Shown here in pieces: positions 28,482 to 36,491 of a DNA stretch of 64,000 nucleotides. The position numbers and the translations under genes are program-made. Position 1 is the stretch's first letter. Every line of letters starts with the position of its first letter. Where the stretch lies: contig NZ_JAKIKX010000006.1 of assembly GCF_023283925.1 (NCBI RefSeq), forward strand, positions 1-64,000. The letters are read 5' to 3'. The notes under the pieces are model-generated. The model had not been told where the DNA came from. It searched no databases and saw nothing but the letters and a program-made list of their open reading frames with translations. The DNA is from Shewanella marisflavi (lineage in GTDB: Bacteria > Pseudomonadota > Gammaproteobacteria > Enterobacterales > Shewanellaceae).

Positions 28482-29672
28482 TTGAGTGAAAGATTATTTA
28501 TCCGATTAGGAAGAAGCGCAGAGCAGAGCTGCTCTTGGCTGGTATGGTCGGAGCAGGAGCAGGAGATCATCGCTTCGGGAGAGTTGAGCGACGCTCAAGG
28601 CTTGTCGACGCTGACTGAACGCGCCGGTAACCGTCCGGTCGATATTCTGGTGCCAGCTTCTGCCATTACCCTGACATCTGTGCAGCTACCGGAAAAAGGT
28701 CAGCGCCAGGCGCTGAAAGCACTGCCTTTCATGCTGGAAGAGAACCTGGCCGAAAATGTCGATGAATTGCATTTCGTCACAGGTCCCCGTGATGGTGAAT
28801 CTTTGAGTGTTGCCGTGGTGGCCCACGAGCAGATGCAGACTTGGCTGTCTTGGCTGAGCGAGGCCGGTATCAAGGCGCGTCAATTGGTGCCCGATTGCCT
28901 GGCGTTGCCGCTTCAGGAATGCCAATGGGCGGCGATGAAGTTTGGCTCTGATTACCTTCTGCGCACTAGTGCTGGCAGTGGTGTTAGCCTGGATGCTGCT
29001 TGGTTCCAGGCCGCATTGCCTAAGCTCGCCATGAGACAAGAAGAGACTCCGATTACTCTGGCCAATTACAGTGATTTAGAGATCCAAGGTGTCGAGGTGA
29101 AACCCCAGCCGCTGGATCTGCCTATGTTGGTGTTGGCCAAAGGGATCCTAAATGCGCCGCTTAATCTACTCAGCGGCATCTATACGCCTAAGCGAGAATA
29201 CAGTAAGCACCTTATGGTGTGGCGCAATGCGGCGATCATCGTCTTGGTGGCCTTGGTGTTGGCCCTGGTCAACAAGGGATTGAACATTCATCATATGAAT
29301 GTCGAGCGTGAAGCGTTGCAGCAGCAAACGGCCGATATCTTTAAACAGGTGATGGGTAGCTCGCGTATCGTTAACGTTCGCTCGCAGATGGAGAGTCAGC
29401 TGCGTACCCTGCAAGGTGCCGGTGGTGGTGTGGCCTTCTTTACCATGCTGGACGATATGGCCGAGGGCTTTAATAAGGTTCCTGATTTAAAGCCAACCAG
29501 CTTGCGCTTTGACAGTGGCCGCAATGAACTGCGGATGCAGATCACCGCTAAGAGTTATGCTCAGATCGAAGAGTTTAAAGAGATTATTTCACCCCGTTTC
29601 AATGTGGATTCGGGTGCCATGAACAGTGGCGAAGATGAAGTGACCAGTACCTTAACCCTAAGGAGCAAGTAA
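28482..29672 (+). CDS. gspL: Type II secretion protein GspL
   Basis: About 396 residues: a cytoplasmic actin-like domain (SERLFIRLGR, SWLVWSEQEQEIIASGEL, ALKALPFMLEENLAENVDELHF) that binds GspE, one transmembrane helix (AAIIVLVALVLALVNKGL, about residues 246-263) and a periplasmic ferredoxin-like domain. TTG at 28482 is chosen because GGAG lies eight bases upstream and the protein then begins MSERLFIRLG as in relatives. The 86-bp gap after gspK shows no terminator. Confidence 0.95.
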   Translation: MSERLFIRLGRSAEQSCSWLVWSEQEQEIIASGELSDAQGLSTLTERAGNRPVDILVPASAITLTSVQLPEKGQRQALKALPFMLEENLAENVDELHFVTGPRDGESLSVAVVAHEQMQTWLSWLSEAGIKARQLVPDCLALPLQECQWAAMKFGSDYLLRTSAGSGVSLDAAWFQAALPKLAMRQEETPITLANYSDLEIQGVEVKPQPLDLPMLVLAKGILNAPLNLLSGIYTPKREYSKHLMVWRNAAIIVLVALVLALVNKGLNIHHMNVEREALQQQTADIFKQVMGSSRIVNVRSQMESQLRTLQGAGGGVAFFTMLDDMAEGFNKVPDLKPTSLRFDSGRNELRMQITAKSYAQIEEFKEIISPRFNVDSGAMNSGEDEVTSTLTLRSK

Positions 29673-29673
29673 G

Positions 29674-30150
29674 ATGGATAACATTAAGACGTGGTGGAAT
29701 GGCTTAGTGTTACGCGAGCAACAGCTCGTGGCAGCTTGTGCCTTAGTATTGGTGCTGGGCATCTTATATTGGGGGATCTGGACACCCATTAGCCAGGCCG
29801 AAGCCGATGCCGAGCGTAATTTAACGGCTCAAGAGAGCACCTTGAATTACGTCAAGCAGACGGCGAATAAGATTATTGGCCTCAAGCAAGCCGGTGGTCA
29901 GAAGGGATTTTCCGGCAGCCTCAGTGCCGTGGTGACTCAGAGTGCTAAAAACTATGGCCTGGAGATCACCCGCATGCAGCCCCAGGGCAATAAAATTCAG
30001 ATTTGGATGGATGAGGTGCCTTTCGATTCGCTACTCGATTATCTGAGCGATCTGGTGCAGCAGAAAGGCTTGTCATTGGAGAGTATCGATTTGGCCGAGG
30101 GCGAAACTCAAGGTTTCGTGAATGTGCGTCGTATCCAGTTCTCGCAGTAA
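29674..30150 (+). CDS. gspM: Type II secretion protein GspM
   Basis: A 158-residue single-pass protein: cytoplasmic start WWNGLVLREQQLVAA, membrane helix about residues 18-36 (CALVLVLGILYWGIW), then a periplasmic ferredoxin-like domain ending LAEGETQGFVNVRRIQF. It pairs with GspL in the inner-membrane platform. One base separates it from gspL. Confidence 0.96.
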   Translation: MDNIKTWWNGLVLREQQLVAACALVLVLGILYWGIWTPISQAEADAERNLTAQESTLNYVKQTANKIIGLKQAGGQKGFSGSLSAVVTQSAKNYGLEITRMQPQGNKIQIWMDEVPFDSLLDYLSDLVQQKGLSLESIDLAEGETQGFVNVRRIQFSQ

Positions 30151-30173
30151 AACAGCAGTATTAAGGTGTTCTA

Positions 30174-30935
30174 GTGAGTGTAGTGAAAAAAATCGTTATT
30201 GGTGTTCTCGCCTACCTGGTGTTTTTGGTCGCCCTTTTTCCGGCGAGTCTGGCGATAAAATTGGCTCCCTTGCCTAAACAGGTAAGTGTTGCAGGGATCT
30301 CTGGCACCATCTGGTCGGGTGAAATCGACACCTTAGTGTTACAAAAGCGTCGCTTAGAACAGGTGAGTTGGCAGCTGAGTCCCTGGGGACTGCTGATGGG
30401 TAAGGCTAATATCGACTTTGTGATAGGTAGTCGCGCCACAGCGGTGAACGGTAAGGGCTTTGTGAGCCTCTCAATGTCAGGTATCGATGCGACGGGCGTG
30501 CGTTTCGATGCGCCGAGTGATTTCTTGGTGGGCAATACTCGTCTGCCATTTCGTACCCAGGTAGACGGTAATTTCAGCCTGATGTTGCAATCACTAGAAC
30601 AGGGCGCGCCCTGGTGTCAGCAGCTAACGGGTAAAGTCTTTGCTCAGCAGCTCAAGGTGAGCAATCAATTTGGCAAGTATCCACTGGGTGACGTTGCGGT
30701 GGCGCTCAGTTGTGTCGATGGCAATATCAAGGTGCTGACAGACGATAGCATGAACGCCTTGGGCTTAAGTGGTCATGCGCTGCTAAAAGCCGATAGTCTG
30801 GTACAGGTGACCGCTAAGATCAAAGAAACCGCGGCGCAGCCTGATGATCTGAAACAAGCGCTGAGCTTTTTAGGTAAGCGTGACAGCCAGGGATATTATC
30901 CGATCAATTATCAGGGACGAGTCCCTGGGTTATAA
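30174..30935 (+). CDS. gspN: Type II secretion protein GspN
   Basis: A 253-residue protein with an N-terminal membrane anchor (KIVIGVLAYLVFLVALFPASLAI) and a beta-rich periplasmic part with VSVAGISGTIWSGE and SWQLSPWGLLMGKANIDF, typical of GspN. GspN is present in only some type II systems and its exact role is unclear. GTG start, last gene of the operon; gspO (prepilin peptidase) is not here. Confidence 0.95.
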   Translation: MSVVKKIVIGVLAYLVFLVALFPASLAIKLAPLPKQVSVAGISGTIWSGEIDTLVLQKRRLEQVSWQLSPWGLLMGKANIDFVIGSRATAVNGKGFVSLSMSGIDATGVRFDAPSDFLVGNTRLPFRTQVDGNFSLMLQSLEQGAPWCQQLTGKVFAQQLKVSNQFGKYPLGDVAVALSCVDGNIKVLTDDSMNALGLSGHALLKADSLVQVTAKIKETAAQPDDLKQALSFLGKRDSQGYYPINYQGRVPGL

Positions 30936-30954
30936 GCTTGAGAATAGGATTGTA

Positions 30955-30979
30955 AAAGCCCCCGCAAGGGGGCTTTTTT
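30955..30979 (+). terminator. Terminator of the gsp operon
   Basis: AAAGCCCCC (30955-30963), GCAA tetraloop, GGGGGCTTT (30968-30976) and a T run to 30979. A strong stem, 20 bp after gspN. Confidence 0.95.
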
Positions 30980-30987
30980 GTGGAGCA

Positions 30988-31275
30988 TTATTGGCCTTGT
31001 GGGGCTGTCTGGTTCATTACCCTTTGGCGATAGTCCAGCAGGCTAAAGACACCGAAGCACATGACGCTAAGGTAGTTCGCGTAGGTGATGGCCATCAATG
31101 GCTTAAACAGGGTGCGAAAGATCAGCGTCTGAATGCTATGCATAATGAGAGTGACCAACAGCAGTATGGTCAGCAGGGTACCTATATTGCCTTCAACGGG
31201 CACAAACAGGTTGTAGAGCATTACGCCCCAGGCAAACAGTGTAATGGCCTTACCACCTAGTATCATCAATTTCAT
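30988..31275 (-). CDS. DUF1145 family membrane protein (YhhL-like)
   Basis: A 95-residue protein starting MKLMILGGKAITLFAWGVML, with three hydrophobic segments (LFAWGVMLYNLFVP, LLTILLLVTLIMHSIQTLIF, YANYLSVMCFGVFSLLDY). In E. coli the homologue yhhL also follows rsmD. ATG at 31275 overlaps the rsmD stop as ATGA, so it is translationally coupled. The longer frame upstream is within rsmD and not used. Function unknown. Confidence 0.9.
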   Translation of the reverse strand: MKLMILGGKAITLFAWGVMLYNLFVPVEGNIGTLLTILLLVTLIMHSIQTLIFRTLFKPLMAITYANYLSVMCFGVFSLLDYRQRVMNQTAPQGQ

Positions 31276-31862
31276 TGGTTTTCCTCTGGCTTCTCTACTT
31301 GAAACAGGCGAAAGGTCACCTGACCGGCTTTCTTCTCTTTTAGGGGGATCCAATTAGAGGGGAGCTTTAAAGGAGGATGCTCGCTCTCGGTCTCAACATA
31401 GACAAGTGCATCGTCATTTAACCAGCATTGCGCGATGAGGCCATCGATGCAGGCCTGTGCCAGCCCTTTGCGAAAAGGGGGATCGATAAAGACAATGTCA
31501 AACCCCTCAGTGGGTGGCGTCTTAAGTTGCGCCAAGGTATCGCCTTGTACCACATCAGCGCAATCACACTTTAGGGTCGCTAGATTTTGATTGAGCTGTT
31601 TGGCGGCGCTGGCTTGTAGCTCGAATACCTTAGCGTATTTGGCGTAGCGAGAAAGGGCCTCGAAGCAAAGCGCACCGCTACCTCCGAAGCAGTCCAAGAC
31701 TCTTGCGCCCGGTAGATCGCTGGCCAGCCAATTAAACAGGGTTTCTCTGACTCTATCTGTGGTGGGACGTAGCCCTTCGAGATCGTGAATAGGGAGTCGT
31801 CTGGAGCGCCACTGTCCGGCGATGATCCTCACCTGTCCGCTTGCGGGTCGATTTCTTGCCAT
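31272..31862 (-). CDS. rsmD: 16S rRNA (guanine966-N2)-methyltransferase RsmD
   Basis: A 196-residue class I methyltransferase: N-terminal RIIAGQWRSRRLPI and LRPTTDRVRETLFNWL (family signature), SAM site VLDCFGGSGALCFEALSR, and catalytic DIVFIDPPFRKG (the DPPF/Y motif of N6/N2 methylases). It methylates G966 of 16S rRNA during 30S assembly. Divergent from ftsY, as in E. coli. Confidence 0.97.
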   Translation of the reverse strand: MARNRPASGQVRIIAGQWRSRRLPIHDLEGLRPTTDRVRETLFNWLASDLPGARVLDCFGGSGALCFEALSRYAKYAKVFELQASAAKQLNQNLATLKCDCADVVQGDTLAQLKTPPTEGFDIVFIDPPFRKGLAQACIDGLIAQCWLNDDALVYVETESEHPPLKLPSNWIPLKEKKAGQVTFRLFQVEKPEENQ

Positions 31863-32020
31863 TTTCTACCTGTATATTTGTGGATTCATTTAGCGACAAT
31901 TTGGCCTCACCGGATTAAGTGATAGACTGTTGCGCTAAATTAAGGCTGCTATTTTAACGTAAAGCACGAGAAAAAGGTGCAAAGCCAGAGAGTTTAGGCA
32001 AAAAATGCAGCGCTTTTCCG

Positions 32021-32049
32021 CGTCACAAGTCTAACTATCTGGTTATAAT
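32021..32049 (+). promoter_or_regulatory. Candidate promoter of ftsY
   Basis: A perfect -10 TATAAT (32044-32049) is preceded at 16-17 bp by GTCACA/CGTCAC, a weak -35. The start codon of ftsY follows 62 bp downstream. The 249-bp rsmD-ftsY gap has no other gene. Confidence 0.5.
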
Positions 32050-32111
32050 GACGGGCGCAAAACGACTTTATAGCGAATTTTAAATCAGTTAGTTGAGTAC
32101 TGGTATTACAC

Positions 32112-33572
32112 ATGGCAAAAAAAGGTTTTTTTTCTTGGTTCCGCAAAGATAAATCACAGCAGGAAGCGGCGGCGCCAGAAGTAGAAGTTTCGACCCAGTC
32201 GGAAACCGAACAGGCTAGTCACGAAGCCGAGCTGGCTGAGCAGGCTCGTCTGGAAGAAGAGCAGGCCGAACAGGCGCGTTTAGCGGCAGAGCAAGCCCAT
32301 CTCGAAGCAGAGAGTGAGCGTCTGGCAGCAGAGCAAGCTGAGCAGGAGCGTCTGGCTGCAGAGCAAGCAGAGCAGGCTCGTCTGGAAGCAGAGCAGGCCG
32401 AGCAGGCTCGTCTGGAGGCAGAGCAAGCCGAGCAGACACGTCTGGCGGCAGAGCAGGCCGAACAGGCACGTCTGGAAGCAGAGCAGGCCGAGCAGGCACG
32501 TCTGGCGGCAGAGCAAGCCGAGCAGGCACGTCTGGAAGCAGAGCAGGCCGAACAGGCACGTCTGGAAGCCGAGCAGGCCGAGCAGGCCAATCTTGAGGCA
32601 GAACAGGAAAAGCAGCCTGAGCCACAACAGAAACCGACAAAAGAGGGTTTCTTTGCCAGACTCAAACGCGGACTTAAGCGCACCAGTGAAAATATCGGTA
32701 GCGGATTCATCGGCCTGTTCAAGGGCAAGAAGATAGATGATGAGCTGTTTGAAGAGCTGGAAGAGCAGCTGTTGATCGCCGATGTTGGCGTAGAAACGAC
32801 CAGTCGCCTGATCGCCAAGCTGACCGAGCAGGCCAGTCGTCGCCAGCTAAAAGATGGTGAGGCGCTGTACGAGCTGATGCGCGAAGAGATGCAGAAGACG
32901 CTGGAACCTGTGAGTATTCCTCTGGTGCCGGAAAACAGCGAAGGGCCATTTGTGATCCTTATGGTTGGCGTGAATGGCGTGGGTAAGACCACGACTATCG
33001 GCAAGCTGGCCAAGCAGTATCAGCAGCAAGGCAAGTCTGTGATGTTAGCGGCGGGTGATACTTTCCGCGCCGCAGCGGTCGAGCAGCTGCAGGTTTGGGG
33101 TCAACGTAACGATATTCCTGTGATTGCTCAGCATACGGGGGCCGATAGTGCTTCTGTGCTGTTTGATGCGCTACAGGCCGCGCGTGCCCGTAATATTGAT
33201 ATCCTTATCGCCGACACAGCTGGACGCCTGCAAAACAAAGCGCATCTGATGGATGAGCTGAAGAAGGTCGTGCGGGTGATGAAGAAGCAAGATGAGAGTG
33301 CCCCACACGAGGTAATGTTGACCCTGGATGCGAGTACGGGTCAGAATGCCATCAGTCAGGCGCAGCTGTTTAAAGAGGCGGTTGGTGTTACAGGCATCAC
33401 AATGAGCAAGCTCGACGGCACGGCCAAGGGCGGGGTGATCTTTGCCATTGCCGATAAGTTTGGTATACCTATCAGACATATAGGTGTGGGCGAGCAGATC
33501 GATGATTTAAGAACTTTCGATGCGAAAGACTTTGTCGATGCCCTGTTTAGTCAAGAGGAAGAAGCCAAATAA
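32112..33572 (+). CDS. ftsY: Signal recognition particle receptor FtsY
   Basis: A 486-residue GTPase that docks SRP-ribosome complexes at the membrane. The N-terminal 175 residues start MAKKGFFSWFRKDK (amphipathic lipid-binding helix) and continue as an acidic Glu/Ala/Gln-rich A domain of repeated decapeptides. A second amphipathic KEGFFARLKRGLKRTSENIG leads into the NG domain with GVNGVGKTTTIGKLA (G1), DTFRAAAVEQL, DTAGRLQNKAHLM (G3) and SKLDGTAKGGV. First gene of ftsY-ftsE-ftsX-rpoH; a hairpin lies before ftsE. Confidence 0.97.
   Translation: MAKKGFFSWFRKDKSQQEAAAPEVEVSTQSETEQASHEAELAEQARLEEEQAEQARLAAEQAHLEAESERLAAEQAEQERLAAEQAEQARLEAEQAEQARLEAEQAEQTRLAAEQAEQARLEAEQAEQARLAAEQAEQARLEAEQAEQARLEAEQAEQANLEAEQEKQPEPQQKPTKEGFFARLKRGLKRTSENIGSGFIGLFKGKKIDDELFEELEEQLLIADVGVETTSRLIAKLTEQASRRQLKDGEALYELMREEMQKTLEPVSIPLVPENSEGPFVILMVGVNGVGKTTTIGKLAKQYQQQGKSVMLAAGDTFRAAAVEQLQVWGQRNDIPVIAQHTGADSASVLFDALQAARARNIDILIADTAGRLQNKAHLMDELKKVVRVMKKQDESAPHEVMLTLDASTGQNAISQAQLFKEAVGVTGITMSKLDGTAKGGVIFAIADKFGIPIRHIGVGEQIDDLRTFDAKDFVDALFSQEEEAK
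32236..32604 (+). repeat. 30-bp tandem repeats encoding EQARLEAEQA decapeptides in ftsY
   Basis: About twelve imperfect copies of a 30-bp unit encode variants of EQARLEAEQA or EQARLAAEQA. The clearest block is 32340-32600. The periodic Glu/Gln/Ala/Leu composition predicts a single long helix or coiled coil. The same DNA is open in other frames, which are shadows. Confidence 0.93.
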
Positions 33573-33592
33573 GCTGACGCCTATATACCCAA

Positions 33593-33622
33593 GGCCAGCA
33601 AGGTTCCTACATGGGGCTGGCC
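33593..33622 (+). promoter_or_regulatory. Hairpin followed by TATAAT between ftsY and ftsE
   Basis: GGCCAGC (33593-33599) pairs with GCTGGCC (33616-33622), loop 16 bases. TATAAT follows immediately (33623-33628), with no good -35. It may moderate read-through from ftsY and/or mark an internal ftsEX promoter. Confidence 0.4.
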
Positions 33623-33665
33623 TATAATAATAACGCATAAATGCAACATCTAAGATTGGGTACTT

Positions 33666-34355
33666 ATGATTCGATTTGAGCAGGTTAGCAAAATTTATCC
33701 AGGTGGACAGAAAGCCCTCACCGATGTGAGTTTTCATTTAAAGCGTGGAGAGATGGCGTTTTTAACCGGCCACTCAGGTGCTGGCAAGAGTACCCTGCTT
33801 AAGTTGATCACTGTGATAGAGCGAGCCAATGCTGGTCGCGTCTCCATCAATGGCCATGATATCGCTAACATCAGGCCCAAAGATGTGCCCTTCCTGCGCC
33901 GCGATATCGGCATGATTTTCCAAAACCACCATCTGCTGATGGATCGCACTGTGTTTGATAATATCGCGCTCCCCTTGGTGATCGAAGGGTTTGCTTTGCA
34001 TGAGATTAAAAAGCGAGTGATGGCGGCGCTGGATATGGTGGGGCTATATGGTAAAGAGCGTCACTATCCCATCATGTTGTCGGGCGGCGAGCAGCAACGT
34101 GTCGGCATCGCCCGCGCCATTGTGAATAAACCCCCTCTGCTGCTGGCCGATGAGCCAACAGGTAACTTGGACCCCAAGTTATCCATGGATATTCTGCGTC
34201 TGTTCGAGACCTTTAATGATGCCGGGACTACCGTGCTGATCGCCACCCATGATTTGGGCTTAATTGCCAGAATGCGTTACCGTACCCTGACCCTGAAGCA
34301 AGGGCGCATCTTGGGTGGTGACGAGCTGGCTACCGCTAACGCCTTTAGTGAATAA
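33666..34355 (+). CDS. ftsE: Cell-division ABC transporter ATP-binding protein FtsE
   Basis: A 229-residue ATPase with Walker A GHSGAGKSTLLK, Q-loop in GMIFQNHHLLMDRTV, signature LSGGEQQRVGIARAIV, Walker B LLLADEPTGNLD and switch His in IATHDLGL. With FtsX it activates periplasmic cell-wall hydrolases through EnvC at the septum. ftsX follows 14 bp downstream. Confidence 0.98.
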   Translation: MIRFEQVSKIYPGGQKALTDVSFHLKRGEMAFLTGHSGAGKSTLLKLITVIERANAGRVSINGHDIANIRPKDVPFLRRDIGMIFQNHHLLMDRTVFDNIALPLVIEGFALHEIKKRVMAALDMVGLYGKERHYPIMLSGGEQQRVGIARAIVNKPPLLLADEPTGNLDPKLSMDILRLFETFNDAGTTVLIATHDLGLIARMRYRTLTLKQGRILGGDELATANAFSE

Positions 34356-34369
34356 TTGAGGAGACTCAG

Positions 34370-35335
34370 ATGAATCAGCAACCTCAATTGGTACGCAGTA
34401 AATTGCCGATCAGTGGCCGCATTGTGATGTTTTTCATTCGTCATATTCAACATGCCATGGCTAGCATGGGTGAGCTGTGGCGCAACCCTATCTCATCGCT
34501 AATGACCATGGCGGTACTCGGTGTCAGCCTGAGTCTGCCCGCCGCGCTGCAGGTGTTGGTTAAGAACGCCGAGACCATCACGCAATCCTGGAACAGCGCC
34601 GCCGAGATCTCTCTGTTTATCGACGAGGGCCGCAGCGAGCGCAGCATACAAAGCCTGATCAGCCGTATTAGCGCCTATTCTGAGGTCAGTGCCGTTAGCT
34701 ATATCGATCGTGACAAGGCGTTAGAGGAGTTTCAGCGCCTTTCAGGCTTTGGCGAGGCGCTTGCCTATCTGGATGAAAATCCGCTGCCTGCGGTGATCAC
34801 AGTAACCCCAAGTATCAAATATGCTAGCCCTAATGGTGCCCGAGAGCTGCTGAAGAAGCTGGAGTTGGAACCTGAGGTGAGCTTCGGTCGCCTGGATATC
34901 GAGTGGCTCGAGCGTTTACAGGCCGTTGTCAGATTGCTTGAGCGTACCGTCATGGCGATTGCCGCCTTGCTGGTGTTGGCCGTGGTGCTGGTAATAGGTA
35001 ACACTATTCGTCTGGCAATTATGAATCGCCGCACCGAGATCGAGGTGATGAAGCTGGTGGGCGCCACCGAGAGCTTTATTCAGCGTCCCTTCCTTTATAC
35101 TGGCATCTGGTTTGGGGTGATTGGCGGTGTGCTGGCCTGGGTGATCATCAATTTGTTAGTCTGGTATCTCGATGGCGCACTGGCGAGTCTGCTAGGCCTC
35201 TATGGTAGTACGCTTGAGATGCAGTCGCTGACACTGATTGAGCTGGGTGAATTGATACTGCTAGCCTCGTTTTTGGGCTGGTTGGGTTCATACTTATCAG
35301 TGAGACAGCACCTTAGAGCCATTGAGCCTTCTTAG
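34370..35335 (+). CDS. ftsX: Cell-division ABC transporter permease FtsX
   Basis: A 321-residue membrane protein with a cytoplasmic N-terminus, transmembrane helix near residues 42-63, a large periplasmic loop (which contacts EnvC), and three further helices (VMAIAALLVLAVVLVIGNTI, FGVIGGVLAWVIINLLVWYL, and the C-terminal ELILLASFLGWLGSYLSV). IMNRRTEIEVMKLVGAT is the conserved FtsX cytoplasmic stretch. Operon with ftsE. Confidence 0.97.
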   Translation: MNQQPQLVRSKLPISGRIVMFFIRHIQHAMASMGELWRNPISSLMTMAVLGVSLSLPAALQVLVKNAETITQSWNSAAEISLFIDEGRSERSIQSLISRISAYSEVSAVSYIDRDKALEEFQRLSGFGEALAYLDENPLPAVITVTPSIKYASPNGARELLKKLELEPEVSFGRLDIEWLERLQAVVRLLERTVMAIAALLVLAVVLVIGNTIRLAIMNRRTEIEVMKLVGATESFIQRPFLYTGIWFGVIGGVLAWVIINLLVWYLDGALASLLGLYGSTLEMQSLTLIELGELILLASFLGWLGSYLSVRQHLRAIEPS

Positions 35336-35443
35336 TTCCTTTTTTAAGCGCTTTTTTAAGCTTGTTTGCTGGATTTATGAACTAATTTTCACTTGTAATG
35401 TCTATAGAATCGGGTGAAATTAAAACCAGTTCAGTTTCGAGTG

Positions 35444-35472
35444 TTGACATAGACTGTCAGATAGTTAATAGT
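35444..35472 (+). promoter_or_regulatory. Candidate sigma-70 promoter of rpoH
   Basis: A perfect -35 TTGACA (35444-35449) is followed at 16-17 bp by TAATAG/AATAGT (35466-35472). It lies 120 bp before the rpoH start, leaving a long leader as in E. coli, where rpoH mRNA structure senses temperature. I did not fold the leader. Confidence 0.6.
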
Positions 35473-35591
35473 TCATCAGCTTGTCCCTGGGCGTACCCAC
35501 CTTTCACGATACCCCCACGGAACGCCGCTTTTATGCGGTGCTGAGCACTCAAAGTGTTAAACACATGCAAGATAAGAAGTTAGGAGCGTTA

Positions 35592-36449
35592 ATGACGAAT
35601 CAAACGCAATCAATGGCACTAATGGTACCTCAAAGCAGCAGTAGCATAGAGGCTTATATCCATTCTGCGCACAACATTCCAATGTTGGAGGCGAATGAGG
35701 AATATGAGCTGGCGAAGCGTCTGCAGGAGACCGGTGACATTCAGGCTGCGAAGCAGTTGATTATGTCTCATCTTCGTTTCGTAATTCATGTCGCCAAAGG
35801 TTATTCGGGTTATGGTCTGCCACAGGCTGATCTTATCCAAGAAGGTAATATTGGTTTGATGAAGGCGGTAAAACGCTTTGATCCCGATGTGGGTGTGCGT
35901 CTTGTCTCGTTTGCCGTACATTGGATTAAAGCCGAGATCCACGAATACGTGTTGAAAAACTGGCGTATCGTTAAGGTCGCAACCACCAAGGCACAGCGCA
36001 AGCTGTTCTTCAATCTGCGAAAGGCCAAGAAGCGTTTGGGCTGGTTTAGCGATGAAGAGGTGACCATGGTTGCCGAAAACCTGGGTGTATCTAAGAGCGA
36101 CGTGACCGAAATGGAGTCGCGTATGGCAGCTCAGGATCCCGCTTTCGATCTGGCTAGCGATAATGATGATGACCAAGATTATGCACCTGTGCATTACCTT
36201 GAGGACCATTCATCGGACATCGCTTCTCAGGTGGAAAACGACAACTTTGAAGCCGATAACCAAACTCGTCTTCTGGCGGCCATCAAGACCCTTGATGAGC
36301 GTAGTCAGCATATTCTACAGGCGCGTTGGTTGGACGAAGAGAAGACCACGCTGCAAGAGCTGGCGGCAACTTATCAAGTCTCTGCCGAACGAATCAGGCA
36401 GCTTGAAAAGAACGCCATGAATAAGCTTAAAGGCCGCATGGAAATGTAA
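35592..36449 (+). CDS. rpoH: Heat-shock sigma factor RpoH (sigma-32)
   Basis: A 285-residue sigma factor: region 2 with [40 protein letters not shown] and [19 protein letters not shown], the RpoH box [18 protein letters not shown] that distinguishes RpoH from other sigmas, and region 4 with [23 protein letters not shown] 35592 has AGGAG five bases upstream; frames starting at 35481 are in the leader. It directs transcription of chaperones and proteases, likely including hslR-hslO here. Order ftsYEX-rpoH is as in E. coli. Confidence 0.98.
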   Translation: MTNQTQSMALMVPQSSSSIEAYIHSAHNIPMLEANEEYELAKRLQETGDIQAAKQLIMSHLRFVIHVAKGYSGYGLPQADLIQEGNIGLMKAVKRFDPDVGVRLVSFAVHWIKAEIHEYVLKNWRIVKVATTKAQRKLFFNLRKAKKRLGWFSDEEVTMVAENLGVSKSDVTEMESRMAAQDPAFDLASDNDDDQDYAPVHYLEDHSSDIASQVENDNFEADNQTRLLAAIKTLDERSQHILQARWLDEEKTTLQELAATYQVSAERIRQLEKNAMNKLKGRMEM

Positions 36450-36461
36450 CGGCGAAAGCTA

Positions 36462-36491
36462 AAAAAAACCTGCTATTAAGCAGGTTTTTTT
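36462..36491. terminator. Bidirectional terminator between rpoH and menE
   Basis: CCTGCT (36469-36474), loop ATTA, AGCAGG (36479-36484) flanked by an A run on the left and a T run (36485-36491) on the right. It works for rpoH on the plus strand and, on the minus strand, overlaps the end of menE (36476). Confidence 0.9.

Noticed and set aside
32219..33013. Long minus-strand frames opposite ftsY
   Set aside because: They result from the 30-bp repeats being open in several frames (Cys/Ser/Ala-rich output).
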